Positions 44,397 through 51,069 of a stretch of 64,000 nt of DNA are shown here, piece after piece (positions within the stretch are counted from its first letter, which is position 1; each line of letters starts with the position of its first letter). The translations under genes and the position numbers were made by a program. A model generated the notes under the pieces. It searched no databases. It saw nothing but the letters and a program-made list of their open reading frames with translations, and had not been told where the DNA came from. Source of the stretch: an uncultured Aquimarina sp. (GTDB lineage Bacteria > Bacteroidota > Bacteroidia > Flavobacteriales > Flavobacteriaceae); the NCBI GenBank assembly GCA_947498705.1, contig CANMLW010000001.1, forward strand, positions 186,001 to 250,000, written 5' to 3'.

Positions 44397-44527
44397 GCAG
44401 CTTAAAAGGCGTGTAATTCATTATGAACGAGTTGCTTAACTGAATTCATTGCAGATTTACTACCTTAGTGACTCTTTGGAGTGTTTCCTTCAAAAAATTC
44501 TGCAACAAGCCATATACAGAACGTTAG
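44397..44527 (+). repeat. attC-like element 5
   Basis: It runs from GCAGCTTAAAAGGCG to CCATATACAGAACGTTAGG. The left end is close to the reverse complement (GCAACTAAC) of cassette 5's start GTTAGTTGC (43909). Its inside differs from elements 1-3 but contains TTGCAG...CTGCAA pairing (44450-44455 with 44501-44506). Confidence 0.5.
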
Positions 44528-44556
44528 GCTTCATCAAAATAAAGAAAGTGAGATAA

Positions 44557-45201
44557 ATGAGTAAATCAAAAAAATTTTGGGATAGTGCTTCAAAAAATTA
44601 TGACAAAACAGAAGAGCGTTTTGAATACATTCACCAAAAGTCAAGGGAAAACGCTAAAATGCATTTAGAAGGTTCTAATGTTGTTTTAGATTATGGATGT
44701 GGAACAGGTACAACAGCTTGCGAGATTGCAAATGATGTTAAAGAGGTTTATGCTATTGATATATCTCCTAAAATGATTGAAATTTCTAAAAGGAAGGCTA
44801 CTGAAAAAAACATCAAAAATATAATATTTGCTGAAGGGGATATTTTTGATGAAAAGCTAAAAAAAGAATCTTATGATAGAATTTTGGCTTTTAATATGTT
44901 GCATACTATTCCTAATCCCGAGAGTGCAGTGCAAAGAATAAATGAATTACTCAAACCTGATGGGTTGTTTATATCTATCACTCCTTGTTTAGGAGATAAA
45001 ATGTCTTTTCTAATTGGATTGCAAATTCGACTAGTTCAGATACTGTGTAAAATAGGGACAATCCCAGTTCCTATAAGAAGGGTTAAAAGTTTAGATTTGG
45101 ATGAATTAATTACAAACGGTAATTTTCTAAATATTCGTACTGAAAAGATTTATAAGGGAGCATCTAGCTATTTTATGGTATCAAGAAAGAAGGGTGCTTA
45201 A
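44557..45201 (+). CDS. Class I SAM-dependent methyltransferase, cassette 6
   Basis: The 214-residue protein has SAM motif I VLDYGCGTGTTACEIA near 43, the acidic AIDISPKMIE end of beta-2, AEGDIFDEKL near 90 and FNMLHTIPNPE near 112. It resembles small-molecule (UbiE/type 11-like) methyltransferases; substrate unknown. A hydrophobic stretch near 150-175 may contact lipid or a ligand. Its right-hand attC-like element matches its own start. Confidence 0.88.
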   Translation: MSKSKKFWDSASKNYDKTEERFEYIHQKSRENAKMHLEGSNVVLDYGCGTGTTACEIANDVKEVYAIDISPKMIEISKRKATEKNIKNIIFAEGDIFDEKLKKESYDRILAFNMLHTIPNPESAVQRINELLKPDGLFISITPCLGDKMSFLIGLQIRLVQILCKIGTIPVPIRRVKSLDLDELITNGNFLNIRTEKIYKGASSYFMVSRKKGA

Positions 45202-45210
45202 TAAGAAGTA

Positions 45211-45347
45211 ATGAAGCATAATAATGTGTATAAGTAATAGCGGTTTAAGTGCAAAACCGAAAGTATAAAGATAAAATAAAGGTCAATGAAAAACCGAAGG
45301 ACCTTTGAGTAAAATCCACTACTGGTCATAAACGAGACCATTGTACT
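45211..45347 (+). repeat. attC-like element 6 (degenerate right end)
   Basis: ATGAAGCATAAT (45211-45222) matches, at 10 of 12 positions, the reverse complement of GTTAGGCTTCAT that opens cassette 6 (44523-44534). The inside has AGCGGTTTAAGTGCAAAACC. The right end reads GAGACCATTGTAC instead of GGGACGTTGTAC, so it may be inactive. Confidence 0.55.
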
Positions 45348-45359
45348 TAATTAATAGGA

Positions 45360-45593
45360 TTGATAGAAACGCTGGAAATAATACCCAACTCAAATCTTGA
45401 TTTGTTTACAAAACAGAATTCGGGAAAATTCTAATGAAGTCCATGATATGGGTATGGGGCATATGACTGGATCTCTGAAATATAAAAGTTGAGCATGAAT
45501 ATTTCAGTAATTTCACTTTGCTTCGAAGAAGAAGAATTATTTGAAATCTCGATGATAGTAGATGGTAAAACACTTTACCAATCTTCTGATTAG
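45360..45593 (+). pseudogene. Possible frameshifted gene after element 6
   Basis: Three overlapping open stretches read LIETLEIIPNSNLDLFTKQN, then NEVHDMGMGHMTGSLKYK, then MNISVISLCFEEEELFE to a stop at 45593. They are successive in position but in different frames, as if one short gene had suffered two frameshifts. It would be the seventh cassette. Family unknown. Confidence 0.35.
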
Positions 45594-45690
45594 AATTCAA
45601 GGAGTGAACAAAAGGAAAAAACCTAAAGCTTTTTATAATCGTTACTCGTAAACTTCAAAATCATATAAATAAACTAATCAAAATTTATTT

Positions 45691-45712
45691 GTATACAAAA
45701 TTTGTTTGTATA
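45691..45712 (+). repeat. Right copy of an identical 22-base direct repeat
   Basis: The 22 bases are identical to 39088-39109, with TATACAAA/TTTGTATA arms around ATTTG. Flanking sequence differs. The two copies enclose about 6.6 kb, including the whole cassette array. Confidence 0.7.
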
Positions 45713-45758
45713 TATTGTCTCAATAAAAATGAATCATCAACAAACAATAGTCACAAAA

Positions 45759-45781
45759 AAATGCCCAAAAAATGGGCATTT
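45759..45781 (-). terminator. Hairpin terminator of yebC
   Basis: AAATGCCCA (45759-45767) pairs with TGGGCATTT (45773-45781). The A run at 45754-45761 is a U-tract on the minus strand, so it ends yebC transcription. Confidence 0.85.
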
Positions 45782-45835
45782 ATGTGTTTTTAAATATGTG
45801 TTCGTTATTAGCTTAACGCCTGTAAACCACCCTTG

Positions 45836-46558
45836 CTATTCGGGCGCTGACTCCTCCATGGTATGATATACATTTTGCACATCATCATCTTCCTCTATTT
45901 TTTCTAACAACTTATCTACATCTGCAGCTTGTTCTGGTGTTAATTTTTTGGTAACCTGTGGGATACGTTCAAATCCAGAGGATAAAATTTCTATTTCTCT
46001 AGTTTCTAATTCTTTTTGAATGGTTCCAAAACTTCCAAAAGGAGCATAGATTAAGATACCATCGTCATCCTGAAATACTTCTTCGGCTCCAAAATCAATA
46101 AATTCTAATTCTAACTCTTCTGGATCTAGACCTTCACCATTAATTCTAAAGTTGCAGGTATGATCAAACATAAATTCTACAGAGCCTGATGTTCCCAGAT
46201 TTCCGTCACATTTATTAAAATAAGATCGAATATTAGCTACTGTTCTGTTATTATTATCGGTAGCAGTTTCTACCAAAATAGCAATACCATGGGGTGCATA
46301 CCCTTCAAAAAGCACTTCTTTATACTCACCTTGACTTTTATCAGAAGCTCTTTTGATCGCTCTTTCGATATTGTCTTTGGGCATGTTTACAGATTTGGCG
46401 TTCTGTATTACCGCTCTTAAACGAGAATTAGAATCAGGATCTGGCCCTCCTTCTTTAACAGCCATCACAATATCTTTACCGATTCTAGTAAATGCTTTGG
46501 CCATTGCAGACCAACGTTTCATTTTACGTGCTTTTCTAAATTCAAAAGCTCTTCCCAT
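45836..46558 (-). CDS. YebC/PmpR-family protein
   Basis: The 240-residue protein starts MGRAFEFRKARKMKRW at the ATG 46558. The upstream TTG at 46585 lies inside the -7 box and is rejected. Family marks include ARKMKRWSAMAKAFTRIGKDI, NIERAIKRASDK near 80, EGYAPHGIAILVE and the acidic C-terminal DDVQNVYH. YebC proteins act as transcription regulators or help ribosomes at proline runs. It has a consensus promoter and its own terminator, so it is monocistronic. Confidence 0.92.
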   Translation of the reverse strand: MGRAFEFRKARKMKRWSAMAKAFTRIGKDIVMAVKEGGPDPDSNSRLRAVIQNAKSVNMPKDNIERAIKRASDKSQGEYKEVLFEGYAPHGIAILVETATDNNNRTVANIRSYFNKCDGNLGTSGSVEFMFDHTCNFRINGEGLDPEELELEFIDFGAEEVFQDDDGILIYAPFGSFGTIQKELETREIEILSSGFERIPQVTKKLTPEQAADVDKLLEKIEEDDDVQNVYHTMEESAPE

Positions 46559-46582
46559 AGTGCATAATTTAAATTCTAAATA

Positions 46583-46613
46583 CAAACATAAGTAGAAACC
46601 TAGTTTTTGACAA
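46583..46613 (-). promoter_or_regulatory. Bacteroidota promoter of yebC
   Basis: On the minus strand TTG (46611-46613) and TATGTTTG (46583-46590) are separated by 20 bases, the best -33/-7 match in the window. The box ends 24 bases before the ATG at 46558. Confidence 0.75.
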
Positions 46614-46623
46614 ATGTTATTTT

Positions 46624-46784
46624 ATACCAATTCTGATTTAAAAATACTCAAATAAAACACAGAGATTTTTTGTTTAGGCAAAAAAGAAAATGCAGACATA
46701 GCCATAGCTACGATTAAATTTTGTTTTGAAACATCAACGAAAAAGAACAAATTTTAGTGAGTAATTTTAAATCAGAAATGGTAT
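46624..46784. mobile_element. MITE-like element with 26-base terminal inverted repeats
   Basis: The left end (46624-46649, starting ATACCAATTCTGATTTAA) and right end (46759-46784, ending ATCAGAAATGGTAT) are inverted repeats matching at 24 of 26 positions. The 161-base element has no ORF and an internal GCCATAGCTACG near its middle. It fills the gap between yebC and the pterin dehydratase. Only one copy is in this window. Confidence 0.55.
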
Positions 46785-46789
46785 TAACG

Positions 46790-47077
46790 TTACTCTCCTT
46801 CTATAATTTGATCTATAGTTTTAGCTAGTTTAAAATCATTATTAGTGATTCCGTCAGCATCATGAGTAGATAGACTAATATGCAATTTGTTATACACATT
46901 GGTCCAGTCTGGGTGATGATTTTGTGCTTCTGCTTCAAATGCAATACGAGTCATTACAGAGAATGCATCTTTAAAATCATTAAACTCGAATGTGGTATGA
47001 AGTGCATTGTCTCGATACTCCCATCCATCAACATCTTTTAGTTTTTCTTCGATTTCAGATTTAGATAATTTTGTCAT
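46790..47077 (-). CDS. Pterin-4-alpha-carbinolamine dehydratase
   Basis: The 95-residue protein has the family core NHHPDWTNVYNKLHISLSTHDADGIT (about 50-75), with the catalytic His pair and the DxxG turn. It dehydrates 4a-hydroxytetrahydropterin and so recycles the cofactor of aromatic amino acid hydroxylases. No hydroxylase is adjacent. It precedes the MITE-like element by 5 bases on the 3' side. Confidence 0.92.
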   Translation of the reverse strand: MTKLSKSEIEEKLKDVDGWEYRDNALHTTFEFNDFKDAFSVMTRIAFEAEAQNHHPDWTNVYNKLHISLSTHDADGITNNDFKLAKTIDQIIEGE

Positions 47078-47114
47078 GTATGATTTGTTGTTTTATTGTT
47101 TTTGGTATGAGGTT

Positions 47115-48080
47115 TTATTTAAGATTCAGTTCTTTTCTTAGAACTTCATCTTCGTTGCGATTTTTGCTCCAATAGTCAGAATTGATACTTTTTATTTTGG
47201 TTGCTTTGGTAGTAAGTTTTTTTGCATTTTTTCCAAAACCGCTTTTAAAGGTTTCGACCCAACTTTCTATGGTATACGGAAACGCATTCGAAAAGGTGAT
47301 ACTTATAGTTCGTTCTAGTGTTGGGTATTCTATCGTATAGGTATTGCTATCGGTACCTTTTTTAATACTTGCTGTGGCATTATATGCTTTTACCTCTTTG
47401 TGTTTTAGTCTACAAAACTCAAAAGAAGGAATAATATTAATAGCTCCCTTCGGTAAATTATTAGGACTAATTCTAATTTTTGTCCACACTTCATTTTCTA
47501 AAAGTGTTTTGTCAAGTTTAAAATTTTGATCAGCTTCATTTTCAAAATAAGAATGTGATGATATTTCAAATTGTTCTCGATTGTTTAATTGAGAATATAC
47601 GTGTCCACACCATTCTTGCATCGAGCTCGACACCTTAACTGCATGCTGATTATCTGCAACCGGATAAAAAGTACTCTGCATAATAGAATAAGGATAAATA
47701 CCAGTATTGAATTTTTTAGTGGCATTCAATTTTAAGACAGGAATATTGTCAACGTTTTGTCTATCTGCTTTTACCTGTTGTTTAGCAAGAAAATCTTCTG
47801 TTACATAGATCAGCACCGCAGATCCCTTTCTAATCTCTCCATATCTCGCTTGTTCTAATTGATAGGAAGAAATTTCTGCTTTACCAGCATACCAATACTT
47901 TTTAAAATTTTCAGAAAGCTCTTTTTTAGGTTTTTTTTCGAAAGTAGGAGGAGCTTTAGTGATCGTACTTTGTGCTATAGAGGCCGTTACTTCTTTTTTT
48001 GTGTTTTCGACATTACTATTACTACAGGCCATTAGAATCGATACACTAATAATAATTGATAGAAATACATACTTTTTCAT
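47115..48080 (-). CDS. Hypothetical lipoprotein next to maf
   Basis: The 321-residue protein has a lipoprotein signal (residues 1-19, ILMAC), a Thr/Lys-rich linker and a beta-rich mature domain with KYWYAGKAEISSYQLEQARYGE near 66, QSTFYPVADNQHAVKVSSSMQEWCGHVYSQ-like residues near 135 and SFEFCRLKH near 222. Homologues sit next to maf and are sometimes called septum formation proteins by position only. Co-transcribed with maf (35-base gap). Function unknown. Confidence 0.72.
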   Translation of the reverse strand: MKKYVFLSIIISVSILMACSNSNVENTKKEVTASIAQSTITKAPPTFEKKPKKELSENFKKYWYAGKAEISSYQLEQARYGEIRKGSAVLIYVTEDFLAKQQVKADRQNVDNIPVLKLNATKKFNTGIYPYSIMQSTFYPVADNQHAVKVSSSMQEWCGHVYSQLNNREQFEISSHSYFENEADQNFKLDKTLLENEVWTKIRISPNNLPKGAINIIPSFEFCRLKHKEVKAYNATASIKKGTDSNTYTIEYPTLERTISITFSNAFPYTIESWVETFKSGFGKNAKKLTTKATKIKSINSDYWSKNRNEDEVLRKELNLK

Positions 48081-48115
48081 GACGACTAATTTTTAAGTAG
48101 TAAATTACGATAAAC

Positions 48116-48703
48116 CTATGATTTGGCAAGTGAGCTTAACGTTTCATAAACAATATGAGTAGGCAATCCCATGACATTAAAGTAGCTACCCTCGATATTA
48201 GAAATGCCAATAAAACCAATCCATTCCTGTATGCCGTACGCACCAGCTTTGTCTAATGGTTTATAATTATAGACATAGTATTCGATTTCTTCTTTTGAAA
48301 GGTTTTTAAATGTTACCCGTGTAGATTGATGCACCGTTTTTATCGAATGAGAAGTTTTAAAACAAACAGAGGTGATTACCTCATGCGTATCACCAGATAA
48401 CGAGCCTATTATTTTTATTGCTTCTTCGAGATCTTTCGGTTTTCCCAGAGCTTTGTTTTTATGCCAAACAATAGTGTCACTGGTAATAAGAATATCATTA
48501 GTGTTTAAATCTTTAAAAGCACCTGCCTTAAGCTCTGCTAGGTAATTAGAAATCTCTTCAGCTATTAAATGTGCTGGATATACTTCTTCTATTTCTTTTA
48601 ACTGTATTGTAAAATCCAGATTAAGATCCTTAAAAAATTGTTGTCTTCGGGGTGAGCCTGAAGCAAGAATTATGTTTTTATCTTTTAATAAATCTTTTAG
48701 CAT
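48116..48703 (-). CDS. maf: Maf-family nucleoside triphosphate pyrophosphatase
   Basis: The 195-residue protein has ILASGSPRRQQFF (phosphate loop) near residue 12, SDTIVWHKNKALGKPKD near 73 and DKAGAYGIQEWIG near 153. Maf proteins hydrolyse dTTP, UTP or modified nucleotides to monophosphates, which limits their misincorporation. It lies 6 bases after the UbiA-like gene and 35 bases before the lipoprotein, forming an operon. Confidence 0.93.
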   Translation of the reverse strand: MLKDLLKDKNIILASGSPRRQQFFKDLNLDFTIQLKEIEEVYPAHLIAEEISNYLAELKAGAFKDLNTNDILITSDTIVWHKNKALGKPKDLEEAIKIIGSLSGDTHEVITSVCFKTSHSIKTVHQSTRVTFKNLSKEEIEYYVYNYKPLDKAGAYGIQEWIGFIGISNIEGSYFNVMGLPTHIVYETLSSLAKS

Positions 48704-48709
48704 ACTTTA

Positions 48710-49609
48710 TTATAAAACGAACTGATAAAATACAAGTGAAATAGCAGTTATGATTAGAACAATCTTTAAAACAAGAGAAAGCCTGGTAAGTAATTTATCG
48801 GTCGTAGCACCAAAGCATTTTATCATAACATATAATAAAGGGGCAATAACAAATAATAACACAAAAACGACTACAGTAGTATTAGAAAAAAGATACGTAT
48901 ATATATAATAGAATATTAAAATAATTGGGATCAATACAAGTAATCCAATAAGTTTTAAGGATCTTTCTTTTCCTACTACTATAGGAATGGTTTTAATATC
49001 GAGTTTATGATCTCTATCTATATGAATACAATCTTTAATAAGCTCTCTTAAAAAGATGATAAAAAAAGTAAAAATTGAATAATCTAGTATAATCGAGAAA
49101 ATCACCACTTGAAATTCTTTGTTCTCTTCGTTGATAGCAGGAAGAAGGTCAAAGATTCCTATAACGATTAAGCATAACCCAGCCAGAGCTGCAATACACA
49201 CATTTTTAACAATTAAAATTTCCTTTAGATACGTAGCATAAACATAAAATATACCCGATGTGATAATAAAAAGCGCTACAAACCCAGGCTTGCTAATCAA
49301 GTTTGCCAAATAGAACCCTATCAATACACCAATTACATTTAAAACGATAAAAAGTGTATTTGCAGATTTTTGAGTAATAGTACCATATAATAAATTATTG
49401 GTAGCAGAAGTTTCCTGATCGTATTGTGCTATAACAATATTACCCGCTGCAACAATAGAAATAGTTGCGAGTACCAATAAGCTTACTCCAAACCCATTTA
49501 AAGTAATCGGAATATTAAAAGGCTCAAAAAGACCATATTTAAGGCAAAATTGAGCGAAAGCAATGATAAGAAGATTGTCAAATTTAATGAGTTTCAAATA
49601 AGACCGCAT
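48710..49609 (-). CDS. UbiA-superfamily prenyltransferase with altered first Asp motif
   Basis: The 299-residue protein has eight or nine membrane helices. The second Asp motif is DRDHKLDIKTIPI near 200. In place of the first motif NDxxDxxxD it reads NIVIAQYDQETS near 60, losing the first and last Asp. Family members attach prenyl chains to quinone precursors, haem or glycerol phosphate. A changed first motif may alter or abolish Mg-diphosphate binding. I start it at the ATG 49609; the TTG at 49636 belongs to the -7 box CAAATGTA (49634-49641). Confidence 0.8.
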   Translation of the reverse strand: MRSYLKLIKFDNLLIIAFAQFCLKYGLFEPFNIPITLNGFGVSLLVLATISIVAAGNIVIAQYDQETSATNNLLYGTITQKSANTLFIVLNVIGVLIGFYLANLISKPGFVALFIITSGIFYVYATYLKEILIVKNVCIAALAGLCLIVIGIFDLLPAINEENKEFQVVIFSIILDYSIFTFFIIFLRELIKDCIHIDRDHKLDIKTIPIVVGKERSLKLIGLLVLIPIILIFYYIYTYLFSNTTVVVFVLLFVIAPLLYVMIKCFGATTDKLLTRLSLVLKIVLIITAISLVFYQFVL

Positions 49610-49633
49610 AAAGATGATAGGTTGGTTAGTTCG

Positions 49634-49641
49634 CAAATGTA
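49634..49641 (-). promoter_or_regulatory. Bacteroidota -7 box of the UbiA-maf-lipoprotein operon
   Basis: The minus strand reads TACATTTG, matching TAnnTTTG, 25 bases before the ATG at 49609. Confidence 0.6.
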
Positions 49642-49773
49642 ATAATTAATACTATTTTTTCACCTATTAACATAAATACTTAAATCCCCTGTTTTATAAG
49701 GCATCAAAGAACTTATTAACGTTAATACTCGGTTAACGATGTAATTTTTCTTCTTATCAGAGTGTGTATCCAA

Positions 49774-49781
49774 TACCTTTG
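49774..49781 (+). promoter_or_regulatory. Bacteroidota -7 box for the S41 peptidase gene
   Basis: TACCTTTG fits TAnnTTTG, 30 bases before the ATG at 49812. No clear -33 TTG is present. Confidence 0.5.
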
Positions 49782-49811
49782 ATCCTATCATCAATCAAAA
49801 AATGAACTGTT

Positions 49812-51023
49812 ATGAAATCCATTGTATATTGTATATTTTTTATTGGATTTACTGTTCTTGGGCAGACTAAGTATCAAAAAGATTTCGAGTATTTATGGAA
49901 TACCGTTGATACTTATTTTGCCTATTTTGATACGCAAAAAGTAAATTGGGACAAGGTAAAAATGATATATCAACCTAGGATTGATAATGTAAAAAATAAT
50001 GCCGAGTTTATAAAAGTTTTAGAGCAGATTACAAGAGAACTTCATAATGGACATGTAGGCCTTAATACCAATTTGCCATCATCCCATAGATTGATACCAA
50101 CGGGAACAGACCTATGGGTAGGATATAAGGATCATGAATTTATAGTTAGTGCTATTAGAGAAGGATCTCTATCTGAGACATTAGAGATTAAGTTGGGAGA
50201 TAGAATTACTGGGATAAATCAAAGACCTATTAATGAGGTGGTAAAAGAATATTTACCAAAGAGTACCAAAAAATATAGCGATAGGATGTATGAGTTTATT
50301 GCAAATATGCTCATTGCAGGAACGCATGACACCAAGCGCTTAATAACTGTTAATGACTCATTAACTTTAAATTTAGAGGCTTTTAAAAACAAAGAATCCG
50401 AGAGTTATATAGAAACAAAATTACTTACAGATGCTATTGGGTATATAAAGTTTAATAATTCTTTGGGAGAAGAGGATATGATATTGGCCTTTGATAACGC
50501 AATTGACGATATGAGTACTACAGATGGATTAATATTAGATTTTAGAGAAACACCAAGTGGAGGCAATTCTACAGTAGCCAGAGCAATTATGAGTAGATTT
50601 ATAAAGAAAGAACGACCTTACCAAAGGCATAGTTTTCCCTTTGAAGAGAAGTTGTATGGGATAGAACGCAATACCATAGAGTTAGTATCTCCCAGAGAAA
50701 AAACATATACCAAACCATTGGTAGTACTGTGTGGTAAATGGACAGGTAGTATGGGAGAAGGAATCGTTATAGGGTTAGACGCCATGGATCGAGCACTAAT
50801 AGTAGGAACAGAAATGGCTGGATTATTAGGCGCAATTTATAGTTATACACTGTCAGAAACAGAAATAGGTTTTCAAATACCTGCAGAAAAGTTGTTTCAT
50901 ATAAATGGAACTCCAAGAGAAGATTTTAGACCAAAACACTATATATTAGATACAGAGAAACAATTAAAAAAAGCCATACAGTTGATTTTAAAAAATACTA
51001 ACAAAGGTTTTGATACACAGTAG
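49812..51023 (+). CDS. S41-family peptidase (tricorn/CTP type), secreted
   Basis: A signal peptide (residues 1-17, ending VLGQ) precedes a 386-residue S41 peptidase. It shows RELHNGHVGLNTN near 76, a PDZ-like IKLGDRITGINQRPI near 130, DGLILDFRETPSGGNSTVA near 237 and the nucleophile Ser in WTGSMGEG near 313. The Lys that follows the Ser in CtpA/Prc is not evident; the HNGH histidine suggests a tricorn-like Ser-His arrangement. It is followed by a two-component system 46 bases later, which may be co-transcribed. Confidence 0.83.
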   Translation: MKSIVYCIFFIGFTVLGQTKYQKDFEYLWNTVDTYFAYFDTQKVNWDKVKMIYQPRIDNVKNNAEFIKVLEQITRELHNGHVGLNTNLPSSHRLIPTGTDLWVGYKDHEFIVSAIREGSLSETLEIKLGDRITGINQRPINEVVKEYLPKSTKKYSDRMYEFIANMLIAGTHDTKRLITVNDSLTLNLEAFKNKESESYIETKLLTDAIGYIKFNNSLGEEDMILAFDNAIDDMSTTDGLILDFRETPSGGNSTVARAIMSRFIKKERPYQRHSFPFEEKLYGIERNTIELVSPREKTYTKPLVVLCGKWTGSMGEGIVIGLDAMDRALIVGTEMAGLLGAIYSYTLSETEIGFQIPAEKLFHINGTPREDFRPKHYILDTEKQLKKAIQLILKNTNKGFDTQ

Positions 51024-51069
51024 AAAGATTATTTGGTGAATTGAGTGATATATAAAAAAGCATAAACGA

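Larger units (their letters stand above)
40654..45347 (+). mobile_element. Integron-like gene-cassette array without integrase (CALIN-like)
   Basis: Seven plus-strand genes in six units are separated by non-coding elements (41410-41607, 42451-42637, 43164-43360, 43876-43915, 44397-44527, 45211-45347). Their ends resemble integron attC core sites: AAC-containing left ends and (A/G)CGTTAGnnnC right ends. In several units the left end of the element is the reverse complement of the first bases of the same cassette. Gene contents (DUF2199, DUF2750, VOC, acetyltransferase, methyltransferase, HNH) are typical of cassettes. No integrase gene lies in the window. Confidence 0.6.
45202..45835. other. 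Right end of the cassette array and following gap (634 bp)
   Basis: It contains element 6, a frameshifted ORF (45360-45593), the second 22-base repeat (45691-45712) and the yebC terminator (45759-45781). Confidence 0.6.

Noticed and set aside
40654-45347. The array as a CRISPR locus
   Set aside because: The repeated elements are up to 200 bases, diverged, and separate whole genes; there are no short identical repeats with unique spacers.
40654-45347. The repeats as insertion sequences
   Set aside because: No transposase frame, no constant terminal inverted repeats and no target duplications; the ends vary from cassette to cassette.
45406-45600. Minus-strand 64-codon frame after the cassette array
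   Set aside because: Its translation looks random, and the plus strand of the same stretch gives better coding-like fragments.
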